Shown piece after piece: positions 10,381 to 17,975 of a DNA stretch of 64,000 bases (within the stretch, counting starts at the first letter, position 1; the number at the start of each line of letters is the position of its first letter). A program made the position numbers and the translations under genes. The notes under the pieces are model-generated. The model worked only from the letters and a program-made list of their open reading frames with translations, was not told where the DNA came from and did no database searches. Source of the stretch: Galeruca laticollis (taxonomy: Eukaryota > Arthropoda > Insecta > Coleoptera > Chrysomelidae); NCBI GenBank assembly GCA_963921935.1, contig OY998175.1, positions 260,429,209 through 260,493,208 on the forward strand. Direction: 5' to 3'.

Positions 10381-11049
10381 TTATTGTTCTTCTTCTAAAT
10401 TACACTGTACGAGAAGATCCATACAAAAATAATCTCTACTACCCAATTTGAATTCTATTTTATCGTTCTTCTTTATGCTAAGGCCGTTTAACTGTTGATA
10501 CTGATATTCCATATTATTCTTCAATAAAACGCTGCCATCAGAAGCATAATGTTTACAATTTTCAATTTTACAATCAAAAGAGAATACAAAAGCCGTACCT
10601 TCCGTATCCAAAACGTAAAAGTTCTTGTTGAATTTCTTCGTGCCCCTAAAGCTGATTAGACACTTTGTGTGATACTTTTCTGCGAATTGGTGTATCTGTC
10701 TGCTGATATTTGTCGATGAAACGAGATTATCGACATATTTTTTTATCGGAATGTTTGTATTGAGAGTAGCAATCCTTGAATCATAGTTTCTATGTATTTC
10801 ATCCAATGTATCTTTCATTTTTTTGTCAAGTATGTTTACTATAAATTTTCTATTTGATTCTATTGCATTATCCACATACTTTTGAGTTGATCCATTATTT
10901 ATCAAGGATTTTATTTTATCATTTATTTGCTGAATACTTGTGTTCAACGACAATTGAGCTATTTCGATTTTTTTAAATCGTGCTTCGAGATTTGTATCAT
11001 ACTTCTTTTTATATGCGTCAGAATGTCGACCAAACTTGTCGAGACTCAT
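10381..11049 (-). CDS. Coiled-coil protein with compact C-terminal domain, conserved in arthropod-type Polintons
   Basis: The chosen start is ATG at 11049 (MSLDKFGRHSDAYKKKY); an in-frame ATG at 11064 exists, but 'tatata' at 11085-11090 would leave little room for a leader before it. The N-terminal ~130 residues are heptad-like and rich in K/I/N (LEARFKKIEIAQLSLNTSI, twice KKYVDN/QKYVDN), suggesting a coiled coil or fibre shaft. The C-terminal ~100 residues (CLISFRGTKKFNKNFYVLDT...DYFCMDLLVQC) look like a beta domain. A trimeric attachment fibre is conceivable but is inference. 42 bp of this gene (10597-10638) have been copied to 17237-17278. Confidence 0.75.
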   Translation of the reverse strand: MSLDKFGRHSDAYKKKYDTNLEARFKKIEIAQLSLNTSIQQINDKIKSLINNGSTQKYVDNAIESNRKFIVNILDKKMKDTLDEIHRNYDSRIATLNTNIPIKKYVDNLVSSTNISRQIHQFAEKYHTKCLISFRGTKKFNKNFYVLDTEGTAFVFSFDCKIENCKHYASDGSVLLKNNMEYQYQQLNGLSIKKNDKIEFKLGSRDYFCMDLLVQCNLEEEQ

Positions 11050-11078
11050 TTTGAAAATGAACATAAATCAATCGATGG

Positions 11079-12065
11079 TTAATGTATATAATCGGCTTCA
11101 CGAAGTTCATGTATAATGGCAACAATCTCATTATCATTGGAAGTGTTACCTGCATCCTTGGAAGCTATTAACTCTCTAAGTCTTTCAACAATCTCGTTTA
11201 CATCGTCCCAGTAAACGTACTCTATATCTTTATCATTATAGGTCATGATGTGATCAGGTAATCCTTTACCTACGATGTTAGTGGTAGTGTTTCGTCTTAT
11301 AATAAATTGCTTTTTAATAATATTAATATATTTCCACCGCTGAGAAACTTTTAGTGTTCTATCTTTTTTCAAATGAACCCCCGTTCGTTCCAATAATATT
11401 TTGTATGTAGGTAAATCATCTTCGATATATTTGGGATGTTGGTAGAAAAGTAATTGGTAAAGACCTGGAGTAGCAGGTATTCTATCCCATCCTTTATCTC
11501 CTTCTACGAATATATCTCCGTTTTTTGCGTCAAAGTTTATGCGTTTATTCCCCAGAGTCCACTGATCGTTTTCAGCATTATACTTTGGACCGTACAAATC
11601 ATCGATTTGTGAGTCTTCGTTAAAGAAATTGATGACACATTGTCGACCCATTGTAGGATATTGTTCGATGTACTCGTTGACTGTTCGTGGTGAGAAATGT
11701 TCACTAGTATTCACTTGAGGTTCACCATCATCATCATCATCCGTAAATACTGATTCATTTTTCGGATCATAACTGTATAATTCTTCATCACTGATAAAAT
11801 TGGGGACATGTTCTTTTTTCTCTTTAGATGATGTGGGCTGTGGTGGTGGTGGAGGTAGGGTTGCTGTAATCTGCTTGTTTGTCTTAGATGTATTCATAAT
11901 ATTTACGATATCTTTGAGTGGATTAGATATAGGTTTGAAAATTCTATTTAGTGTCTCATCATGCTCAGTTTTGTTCAGTTTAAAAGATAAATACTTTTTT
12001 TTAATCATTCGTTTCAGATCTGCAATTTTTCGTTTTCGCACAGCGTCTGCATCAGATGACATCAT
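11079..12065 (-). CDS. Uncharacterised conserved Polinton protein (328 aa)
   Basis: The N-terminus is basic (RKRKIADLKRMIKKKY), followed by a proline run (LPPPPPQPTSS) and an acidic stretch (FTDDDDDGE). The C-terminal half carries DDLYGPKYN, QWTLGNKRINFD, TPGLYQLLFYQHPKYI and YKILLERTGVHLKK, a pattern I associate with a Polinton protein of unknown function adjoining the ATPase. No catalytic motif is seen. The frame is intact. Position between the coiled-coil gene and ATPase, same strand, suggests a structural or assembly role (inference). Bases 11859-11901 are the source of one half of the TIR chimeric insert. Confidence 0.78.
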   Translation of the reverse strand: MMSSDADAVRKRKIADLKRMIKKKYLSFKLNKTEHDETLNRIFKPISNPLKDIVNIMNTSKTNKQITATLPPPPPQPTSSKEKKEHVPNFISDEELYSYDPKNESVFTDDDDDGEPQVNTSEHFSPRTVNEYIEQYPTMGRQCVINFFNEDSQIDDLYGPKYNAENDQWTLGNKRINFDAKNGDIFVEGDKGWDRIPATPGLYQLLFYQHPKYIEDDLPTYKILLERTGVHLKKDRTLKVSQRWKYINIIKKQFIIRRNTTTNIVGKGLPDHIMTYNDKDIEYVYWDDVNEIVERLRELIASKDAGNTSNDNEIVAIIHELREADYIH

Positions 12066-12093
12066 AATGAAAAATGAATGGTTAAATAATTAT

Positions 12094-12847
12094 TATATTT
12101 TTATATACATATCGAATCCTTTACGATATCTACCATCTTGTAAATCAAAGTCTTTAACAATAACCAAAGCGCCATATTTATCATTCCAGCATTCAGAGCA
12201 CATTTTCTTGAATTGTTCAAATGACATGTCGGGGAAACGTGTTCGTTGAAGGCATGTTTAAGGTTAATTTCATCCTGTTTAAACATTACAATCATATTGC
12301 AGTTATCACGTATTAGCTGCTTTGGTATTTTCGAATAAGTCTGACATAGGTAGAAGACATCAATACTTCTGTGCCTACACATGGAAAAATATTCTTGAAT
12401 TGTTTGTTGTTTGTCGCATGACACATCGTCAAAAATGAAAATCGAATTCGGTTTGGATTGTGTAGGACTTACAATTTCATCGTTTTCTTTAAACGGATAA
12501 TATCCCACACCTTTTACACCAGTCAATACTTCTTCGAGCAGTTGGTATTTTGGTTGATATAGAGATTTAGAATAAACGTAGACATTTTTAAATTTTACAC
12601 CATTTGGATTGAACAGCAATGATAGCACAATATTTGTTTTCCCACATCCGCTGGGGCCACAAATAATAGCACGAAACGAATCAGGTAATAAAAGTCCATG
12701 TTTTCGGCTACGTCTATCTTCCAAAACGCTATCGAAATTTTCAATCGGTAATGACTGCTCTTGTTTAACAATCTCCATCTTATGATACTTTTCAAACAGT
12801 GCAGCTATAATTATAGGTTCCATCGTGAACAAATAGTCAGTCTTCAT
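12094..12847 (-). CDS. atp: Genome-packaging ATPase (FtsK/HerA-like), C-terminus frameshifted
   Basis: Motor that would pump DNA into the capsid. Numbered from ATG 12847: Walker A GPSGCGKT at 64-71, Walker B SIFIFDDV with D140/D141, then a sensor-like segment FYLCQTYSKIPKQLIRDNC. After about residue 203 the longest frame turns to unrelated sequence ending at 12101. The adjacent frame continues with family-like sequence (FEQFKKMCSECW, VIVKDFDLQDGRYR) to TAA at 12094-12096. The break is one base in GGGGAAAC at 12231-12238. ATGs at 12823 (MEPIII) and later are alternative starts. The first ATG overlaps the divergent minor-virion gene's ATG in a CATG at 12845-12848. Confidence 0.93.
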
Positions 12848-13597
12848 GTTGATTCACGAAGGTGAAGGTGTGCTAAATTCACTCATAAACAATTTGCCTT
12901 TTGAGCTTCATTTTCCTGGCTACCAATACTGTGGACGTAAGTTTTACTATTTTTATTTTCTCACAATATTAAATCCTCTATTTATATAGCTGGAACGCGT
13001 CTGAAAAAACGGCTACTACGAGGAGATACAGGTGTCAACGCTCTCGACGCAGCTTGCAAAAATCACGATATCGCATACGCATCTAACAAGTCACTCACAG
13101 ATCGTCATAAAGCTGATTTGGTACTAGAAAACGCCGATTGGGAGCGAGTGAAGTCAAAAGACGCTAAATTAGGTGAAAAGGCAGCCGCCTGGCTCGTTAC
13201 CACTGGAATGAAGGTCAAACGCAAGTTGGGAATGGGTATGAAGCCGAAGCGTCGTAGATCTTTTCATCGTGATGTTGTTATGAAGGTGAAGAAATCCATG
13301 AAAAAGGGATCTTCGCTGTCAGATACAGCGATGTTTGCATTGCGAGCAGCAAAATCTCTTATTCAAAAATTCGGAGGCCGAAAACATGTTCCAATACCTA
13401 GAATAATACCTGTAGCTAAATCTGGAGGATTTTTACCTCTAATACCTCTTTTCGCTGGACTTTCAGCTTTGGGAGCATTATCAGGCGGTGCTGCGGGAAT
13501 TGCGAAAACTGTGATCGATGCAAAAAATGCTCAAAAGAAATTGGAAGAAGATCATCGTTATAATAAAGCTATGGAGCCTATAGGTAAAGGATTGTAG
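12846..13597 (+). CDS. Minor virion protein with parvovirus-type phospholipase A2 domain; one intron
   Basis: Two exons: 12846-12936 and 12990-13597. Joining them completes the calcium-loop motif YCGPGT, followed by DAACKNHDIAY with the His-Asp pair of secreted/parvoviral phospholipase A2. PLA2 domains in virions breach endosomal membranes. The rest is basic (KPKRRRSF), then a hydrophobic glycine-rich segment (FLPLIPLFAGLSALGALSGG), consistent with a pVI/VP1-like internal protein. The frame stops at TAG 13595-13597 after IGKGL, but beyond it continues in phase for 18 codons, with another glycine motif (GGYGLFL), to TGA 13652-13654. The TAG may therefore be a point mutation. First gene of the + strand virion block. 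Confidence 0.88.
12937..12989 (+). other. 53-bp GT-AG intron
   Basis: Begins GTAAGT (12937) and ends TATATAG (12989). It splits a proline codon (C | CT), so only precise removal joins the Cys-Gly before it to the Pro-Gly-Thr after it. The insert is AT-rich. It shows transcripts of this element pass through the nuclear spliceosome. Confidence 0.88.
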
Positions 13598-13650
13598 TTG
13601 CGAAAGAACGCTAAAGGTGGATATGGATTATTCTTGAAAAAAAACTACCA

Positions 13651-14010
13651 TTGAAGCTACCCAATAGAGCATTATTCGACTATGAATTGATCAAGTTTGC
13701 CAAATTATTGAAAATAAAATATTTTCGAGATGTGTACATGCGCGATTCTCTACCGAAAAACGGACCTCGACGATGTGAATCAGCAATACTAAATTTGGAT
13801 GTGTCTAAAAACTCAGGCACGCATTGGGTAGCATATAGGAAGATGAATGACTGCGTCGAATATTTCGATTCATTTGGTAATCTGAAGCCTCCGAGAGAAC
13901 TTGTCACTTATCTTGCTGGCAGTAAAATATTTTACAATTACGAGCAATACCAAAATTACAATCAGATCAACTGTGGACATTTGTGTTTGCAATTCCTCTA
14001 TAATGTTTGA
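13651..14010 (+). CDS. pro: Adenain-like cysteine protease (capsid maturation), start codon TTG
   Basis: Processes virion proteins, as in adenoviruses. Numbered from TTG 13651: H58 in GTHWVAY, D73 in YFDSFG, Q101 and C108 in INCGHLC; the seven-residue Q-to-C spacing equals that of adenain. Length about 119 aa is slightly short for the family. No in-frame ATG lies between the upstream stop at 13612 and the domain. TTG overlaps TGA (13652-13654), the natural end of the extended upstream frame, so an ancestral ATGA start-stop overlap mutated to TTGA is likely. A non-AUG start or a spliced start is the alternative. It overlaps the next gene by 8 bp. Confidence 0.9.
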   Translation: MKLPNRALFDYELIKFAKLLKIKYFRDVYMRDSLPKNGPRRCESAILNLDVSKNSGTHWVAYRKMNDCVEYFDSFGNLKPPRELVTYLAGSKIFYNYEQYQNYNQINCGHLCLQFLYNV

Positions 14011-14284
14011 AGCATGGTTGGTTGGCGAAACACAATTGTTGTCGTCTTTTACAAGTGCCGAATTGAGAACTATTCCTCTAAAGTATTTGGTAGAGCGAGT
14101 TAAACCTTGGGATTTATTAGACAATTGGCATAAATTACCAAAAGAATATCAATCGAATTTCAACTTGCAAATTTGCTTGCCTTGTTTTGTGCATTACAAT
14201 CGACCGGATCAACGTACTCATGTCGATGGTCCGGTTAGCTCACAACGCAACTGTCATGCATGTAATTATTATTTGAAAAAATAA
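14003..14284 (+). CDS. Small Cys-rich protein, possible zinc ribbon
   Basis: 93 codons from ATG 14003, overlapping the protease end by 8 bp. The C-terminal third has two CxxC-type pairs (CLPCFVHYNRPDQ ... NCHACNYYLKK) separated by about 27 residues, which could bind one zinc. The N-terminal part (TIPLKYLVERVKPWDLL) is not recognised. AATAAA overlaps the stop codon. Function unknown. The tight overlap and absence of breaks support a real gene. Confidence 0.65.
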   Translation: MFEAWLVGETQLLSSFTSAELRTIPLKYLVERVKPWDLLDNWHKLPKEYQSNFNLQICLPCFVHYNRPDQRTHVDGPVSSQRNCHACNYYLKK

Positions 14285-14310
14285 AATTGTTTTTTCTAAT
14301 CTAGTAATAT

Positions 14311-14320
14311 TATTTAAATA
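14311..14320 (+). promoter_or_regulatory. TATA-like element upstream of penton gene
   Basis: TATTTAAATA lies 25 bp before the ATG at 14346, in a 60-bp gap that is one of the few true intergenic spaces of the + strand block. It probably drives the minor capsid/major capsid unit; inferred only from position and sequence. Confidence 0.4.
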
Positions 14321-14345
14321 CACCACTCCCATAAACATCACAGTC

Positions 14346-15062
14346 ATGTCTCAACTGTTGAACTTAACGTCCACATCGAATGAATTCTCCTTCACTCCTC
14401 CCACACCGATAATATTGAAACCTGAAAAAGAATACTTTATTGGTGTGTTGGGGTTTCATTCGTATCATTCTATAACGAATATCGATGGTGAGAAATTTTA
14501 TTTCTACAATAAAAATGATCGTAAGAAAGGACTCATCACCATTAACTTCCCGTCAGGATGTTACGAAATCACAGATATTGAAGCTTATCTCATCGATCAA
14601 TTCAAATTGAAGACGGATACAACTGTGGCCGATATATCTTTGAAGCCCAACAACAACACTCTTCAGTGTGAAATTTACAGTCGACAGCACGCCATCGATT
14701 TTCAATACTCTGATAGTTTGAGTAAAATACTAGGATTTTCTCCAAAGATACTAGATCCTGGTAAAGTCCACCGTTCCGATCTACCTGTTAACATTTGTAA
14801 AATATCAACTTTACTATTCGATTGCAATATTGCTGAAGGATCGTTTGACGGAGATAAGCCTGCTCATACAATATTCAGTTTCCCAATTACAGTGGACCCT
14901 GGTTATGCAATCAACGAACGACCAAACAATCCGATTTACTTAGCTGTGAGCAGCACAAACGAAATCACCAACATTACCGTAAGAGTGTTGAATCAAGATC
15001 TCGAACCAGTAATTTTTCGAGGAGAAAAAAGCACGTTACTTTTACATCTATTGGAACGTTAA
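14346..15062 (+). CDS. Minor capsid (penton-type single jelly-roll) protein
   Basis: 238 aa with beta-rich segments and no transmembrane segment: FSFTPPTPIILKPEKEYFIG near the start, YFYNKNDRKKGLITINFPSG, then RQHAIDFQYSDSLSKILGFS and NRPNNPIYL later. Motifs such as 'NEFSFTPPTPI', 'GFHSYHSI..I' and 'LGFSPKIL' fit the penton-like protein that precedes the major capsid gene in arthropod Polintons. Structural assignment rests on this motif pattern and gene order. The stop TAA shares its last base with the next ATG (TAATG). Confidence 0.8.
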   Translation: MSQLLNLTSTSNEFSFTPPTPIILKPEKEYFIGVLGFHSYHSITNIDGEKFYFYNKNDRKKGLITINFPSGCYEITDIEAYLIDQFKLKTDTTVADISLKPNNNTLQCEIYSRQHAIDFQYSDSLSKILGFSPKILDPGKVHRSDLPVNICKISTLLFDCNIAEGSFDGDKPAHTIFSFPITVDPGYAINERPNNPIYLAVSSTNEITNITVRVLNQDLEPVIFRGEKSTLLLHLLER

Positions 15063-15244
15063 TGGGTCTACTTATCAACAACGACTATTATAAAAGTCCC
15101 TCATCATCTACAACAAAATTAGTCTCTTGCAGATCGTTCAAAAGAACGAAGCTTCATCTAACTCCTGCAAATCGGGCGTTTCTCAAAGCAATCGGATTAA
15201 AGTTGAAGAAGAATGACACTAAAAAGAAAGTACGTGCGTTCTGA
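15062..15244 (+). CDS. Small basic protein, 60 aa
   Basis: It starts in the TAATG overlap with the penton gene and overlaps the major capsid ATG by 32 bp, so it is embedded in the virion block. The C-terminal half is basic and compact (LTPANRAFLKAIGLKLKK). I associate a short frame of this type with this position in arthropod Polintons, but know no function; a DNA-binding or scaffold peptide is possible. Coupled overlaps favour real translation. Confidence 0.55.
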   Translation: MGLLINNDYYKSPSSSTTKLVSCRSFKRTKLHLTPANRAFLKAIGLKLKKNDTKKKVRAF

Positions 15245-16490
15245 TAGGACACCACCATCAACGAAAATATCTTCGATATTTGACCTTTACCGAGATCCAC
15301 AATATGAAGAGTCGATAAGAAAAGAAGATTTTCACACCTATGTTCCTTATGTGAAATCATTCAATAACAGCGATTCTGTGGAATTTGACATACAACAAAC
15401 TGACGCATTTTTTCTCATGTACGAAACTCAACTTGAAATTAAGGGAAAATTAGAAGTTAGTGGCGGAGGAGGACATGTTAATCTAACGCCAAATTGCGGT
15501 GCATTCCTCTTCGATTCTTGTTCCTACATTCAAAGTGGAAAGGAAATAGAAATAGTACGAGATCCCGGTATAGTAACTACCGCAAGAAGTTTGTTGTGTT
15601 ATAATCCACAATCGAAAGAAATGGCTTTAGCTGGCTGGAATTATCCCAATAAACCGCTATTGAATGATGTTGATAAATCGTTTAGTTTGTTGATTCCTCT
15701 AAAACACATTTTCAATGTATTCAATGACTATACTAAAATCACATATGGAAAACAAACTTTTCGATTCATACGTGCTCGTCATGATAACGATGCTGTAATA
15801 GTAAATGAAGTAACAACAGGTACTACGACATCTAACACTACAATAAAGTTTGTTATAGATAGCATGGCATTGAAAGTTAAACACGTCTATCCTAACGATG
15901 AAATAAAATTACGTATGATGGAGCAAATAAAAAGTGATCGACCAATATTCATTCCGTTCAGGAAATGGGAACTTTGTGTATTGCCTACGTTAACGAAAGA
16001 CGCTAAAAATGAGATTTGGTCAGTTAAAACGAGCTCGTCTGTCGAGAGACCTCGGTATGTTATCGTATGCTTTCAAATAGATAGACGCAACAAGAAGACA
16101 AACGATCCTTCGCAATTCGATCACTTGAACACCAACAATGTAAGATTGGCTTTGAACGGAGATTTTTGGCCCACCGAACGATTAAAGATGGATTTCGGAA
16201 AAAACGACTATACTCTTGCCTATCATAATTACGCCTCATTCTATAGAAGCTATACCAATTCCAGCATAGTACATCCAACATTGGACTATGAAGCATTCAA
16301 AGATCGTGCTCTCTTTGTCATAGACTGTTCCAAACAGGAGGAGGGTATGAGGGCATCGACAGTTGATATAAAAGTGGAAATTGAAGTAGGTGTAGGATTT
16401 CCTGCAAATACTAGAGCATATTGTATAATTATACATGACTGTTTATTAGAGTATTACCCCCTAACGGAAATTATCAAAACGATCATATAA
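15213..16490 (+). CDS. mcp: Major capsid protein (double jelly-roll)
   Basis: 425 aa, intact. Typical Polinton capsid features: N-terminal SIFDLYRDPQYEESIRKEDF, EFDIQQTDAFFLMYETQLEI, GAFLFDSCSYIQSGKEIEIVRDPG, a middle joining segment, and C-terminal RLKMDFGKNDYTLAYHNYASF with PANTRAYCIIIHDCLLEY. The double jelly-roll fold (hexon-like pseudo-hexamers) is known for this family from published structure prediction; the sequence pattern supports membership. Its intact frame contrasts with broken neighbours. A short spacer follows before the next gene. Confidence 0.9.
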   Translation: MTLKRKYVRSDRTPPSTKISSIFDLYRDPQYEESIRKEDFHTYVPYVKSFNNSDSVEFDIQQTDAFFLMYETQLEIKGKLEVSGGGGHVNLTPNCGAFLFDSCSYIQSGKEIEIVRDPGIVTTARSLLCYNPQSKEMALAGWNYPNKPLLNDVDKSFSLLIPLKHIFNVFNDYTKITYGKQTFRFIRARHDNDAVIVNEVTTGTTTSNTTIKFVIDSMALKVKHVYPNDEIKLRMMEQIKSDRPIFIPFRKWELCVLPTLTKDAKNEIWSVKTSSSVERPRYVIVCFQIDRRNKKTNDPSQFDHLNTNNVRLALNGDFWPTERLKMDFGKNDYTLAYHNYASFYRSYTNSSIVHPTLDYEAFKDRALFVIDCSKQEEGMRASTVDIKVEIEVGVGFPANTRAYCIIIHDCLLEYYPLTEIIKTII

Positions 16491-16535
16491 TACCAGTGTT
16501 GAAATACACAGCGAGACAGTTACAAATAAACCACG

Positions 16536-17025
16536 ATGAGAATAGCATTCATTGACATTAAAAGGCTTCATTATCGAGGGTACATTCCATCCTAAGGAAT
16601 TGTCCATCGAAATCGGATATAAACATAGACACTACATATTTAAGCCGCCACAACCCTTTCATTTGCTAAGCAATCAAGATAAAATAACAAACAACTTTTT
16701 GGACCACCATATCCATGGAATCAAGTATTCTTCTGGCGATGTTGATTATTCAAAATTGGACGAGATTTTGAAAAGTACAATGTCTAATGTCGATTGTATT
16801 TACGTTCGCGGTAATCAGAAATATGAATTTTTACAAAAGAAATGTGAAGAATATGGAATTTCTACGACAATTGTTGTTGATGTCTGCAAGTTTGATGGAA
16901 CGTCCTCAGCCATGGAAAGTTTAAAAAAACATTCTAATGCTTGTCATGCCGATGGGGCTTTCAATTGTACACAAATTAATGTAGAACGATTACGATGTTG
17001 GTTTTTAAATGTAATACCATTGTAA
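16536..17025 (+). CDS. Conserved arthropod Polinton protein, RNase H-fold nuclease-like (frameshifted near 5' end)
   Basis: An ATG at 16536 begins MRIAFIDIK, then an extra base in AAAA at 16560-16563 throws this frame to a stop. The neighbouring frame continues with GFIIEGTFHPKELSIEIG, FKPPQPFHLL, NNFLDHHIHGI, VDCIYVRGNQKYEFL and finally CHADGAFNCTQINVERL to TAA 17025. An early 'FIDI..F' Asp, a central 'H' and a late 'C..NV' resemble a family common in arthropod mobile DNA that I would place, tentatively, in the RNase H/DEDD-exonuclease fold. AATAAA follows at 17035-17040 and may end the virion transcripts. Confidence 0.65.
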
Positions 17026-17031
17026 TTTTAC

Positions 17032-17237
17032 TCAAATAAATAGAAAAAATTGATGAGTTGTTTTATTGAAACACATTGTATACTCATTTATGTCTATACT
17101 ACATGAAGACTTAAACTTTCGTTTTACAATATTCAATATAATTTTCAATATTAAAATAAATACTGATGTTAAAATCATACATGTCATTGCAAAAACATTA
17201 ATAATTTCATCCTTGATGGCATCCTGTTGTTCCCGAA
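17032..17237 (-). pseudogene. Duplicated, headless copy of the small membrane-protein gene
   Basis: Minus strand REQQDAIKDEIINVFAMTC through the same transmembrane stretch to HQFFLFI and stop at 17032-17034. It lacks the ATG because the copy starts inside the duplication. It preserves the natural C-terminal end (FI, stop), which the intact-headed copy at 17207-17491 has lost. Confidence 0.75.
17042..17237 (+). repeat. Direct duplication, copy 1 (196 bp)
   Basis: Matches 17280-17475 with four mismatches by eye. Both begin 'agaaaaaattgatgagttg' and end 'ttcccgaa'. It is separated from copy 2 by 42 bp copied from 10597-10638. It contains most of the small minus-strand membrane-protein gene. Confidence 0.93.
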
Positions 17238-17491
17238 CCTTCTGTATCCAAAACGTTAAAGTTCTTGTTGAATTTCTTAAGAAAAAATTGATGAGTTGTT
17301 TTATTGAAACACATTGTATACTCATTTATGTCTATATTACATGAAGACTTAAACTTTCGTTTTACAATATTCAATATAATTTTCAATATTAAAATAAATA
17401 CTGATGTTAAAATTATACATGTCATTGCAAAAACATTATTAATTTCATCCTTGATGGCATCTTGTTGTTCCCGAATTGTATTATTCATCAT
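17207..17491 (-). CDS. Small single-pass membrane protein, C-terminus altered by duplication
   Basis: ATG at 17491 overlaps the upstream gene's TGA (ATGA). MMNNTIREQQDAIKDEI is followed by one hydrophobic helix (VFAMTCIILTSVFILILKII) and basic KRKFKSS, consistent with a type II or tail-type membrane protein. After HQFFL the frame runs into the 42-bp coiled-coil fragment and then out-of-frame duplicate sequence, giving an abnormal tail to 17207. The original end is preserved in the other copy. Function unknown; small membrane proteins occur in many virus-like elements. Confidence 0.6.
   Translation of the reverse strand: MMNNTIREQQDAIKDEINNVFAMTCIILTSVFILILKIILNIVKRKFKSSCNIDINEYTMCFNKTTHQFFLKKFNKNFNVLDTEGSGTTGCHQG
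17237..17278 (+). repeat. 42-bp fragment copied from the coiled-coil gene
   Basis: Same orientation and 40/42 identical to 10597-10638. In the minus-strand reading it encodes KKFNKNF.VLDTEG, the same residues as in the coiled-coil protein. It sits exactly between the two 196-bp direct repeats, with a one-base overlap at one edge. Confidence 0.92.
17280..17475 (+). repeat. Direct duplication, copy 2 (196 bp)
   Basis: Second copy of 17042-17237. It stays joined to the ATG-bearing 5' part of the minus-strand membrane-protein gene, so it is the copy with native upstream context, while copy 1 has native downstream context. Confidence 0.93.
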
Positions 17492-17709
17492 ATTGTAGCC
17501 GGTTCAATTCTGTGGATATTTTTTTGTAGGCGGCGATTTTTGAAGACGTTATCCTCCAAGCACATTCGCTCCAATTGCTTTATCAGTTTAATCTTATTTT
17601 CATAAATTGAAATATCTTTACTCAATTCTCGAACGCTTTTAGAAAATTCCTCCAATTTGCGTCTATACTCTTCCGATGACATTGTGATACAAACACTCAA
17701 TTCTCTCAT
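17488..17709 (-). CDS. Small coiled-coil protein, 73 aa
   Basis: Helical, charged sequence (EEYRRKLEEFSKSVRELSKD, LIKQLERM) with heptad spacing. Start ATG at 17709; ATG at 17682 (MSSEEY) is an alternative. Its TGA overlaps the membrane-protein ATG by four bases, as in polycistronic viral arrays. 'ttataataaa'-like sequence just upstream could serve as a TATA element. Not recognised. Confidence 0.55.
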   Translation of the reverse strand: MRELSVCITMSSEEYRRKLEEFSKSVRELSKDISIYENKIKLIKQLERMCLEDNVFKNRRLQKNIHRIEPATI

Positions 17710-17975
17710 TCATTTATTATAAAAGAAATCATGCACATGCTTTCAAGATTTTCAAAATACCCCGTATAAAAAAAGACATCAGTTAAATATGATTTTAAAA
17801 AAACTGCAACATAAAATCTATTTTTATTAATTCGATAGAAAACTAGATTCTGCTGTTTCATGAATAAACTCAGTTTAGATTTTATCGTAAATGACTAATA
17901 CAATATCAAGTTGATATCATATATTTTTTAAAAGATACTAAAGTAATATTCCGTAATATGAAGTAATATTCCCTT
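17710..17975. other. Unique spacer before right TIR
   Basis: AT-rich, no open frame. It probably contains the promoter of the two small minus-strand genes. Nothing else seen. Confidence 0.4.

Noticed and set aside
15213..16490. Antisense frames within the major capsid gene (for example 16060-16296)
   Set aside because: The sense frame is a complete, well-supported capsid gene; antisense frames lack motifs.
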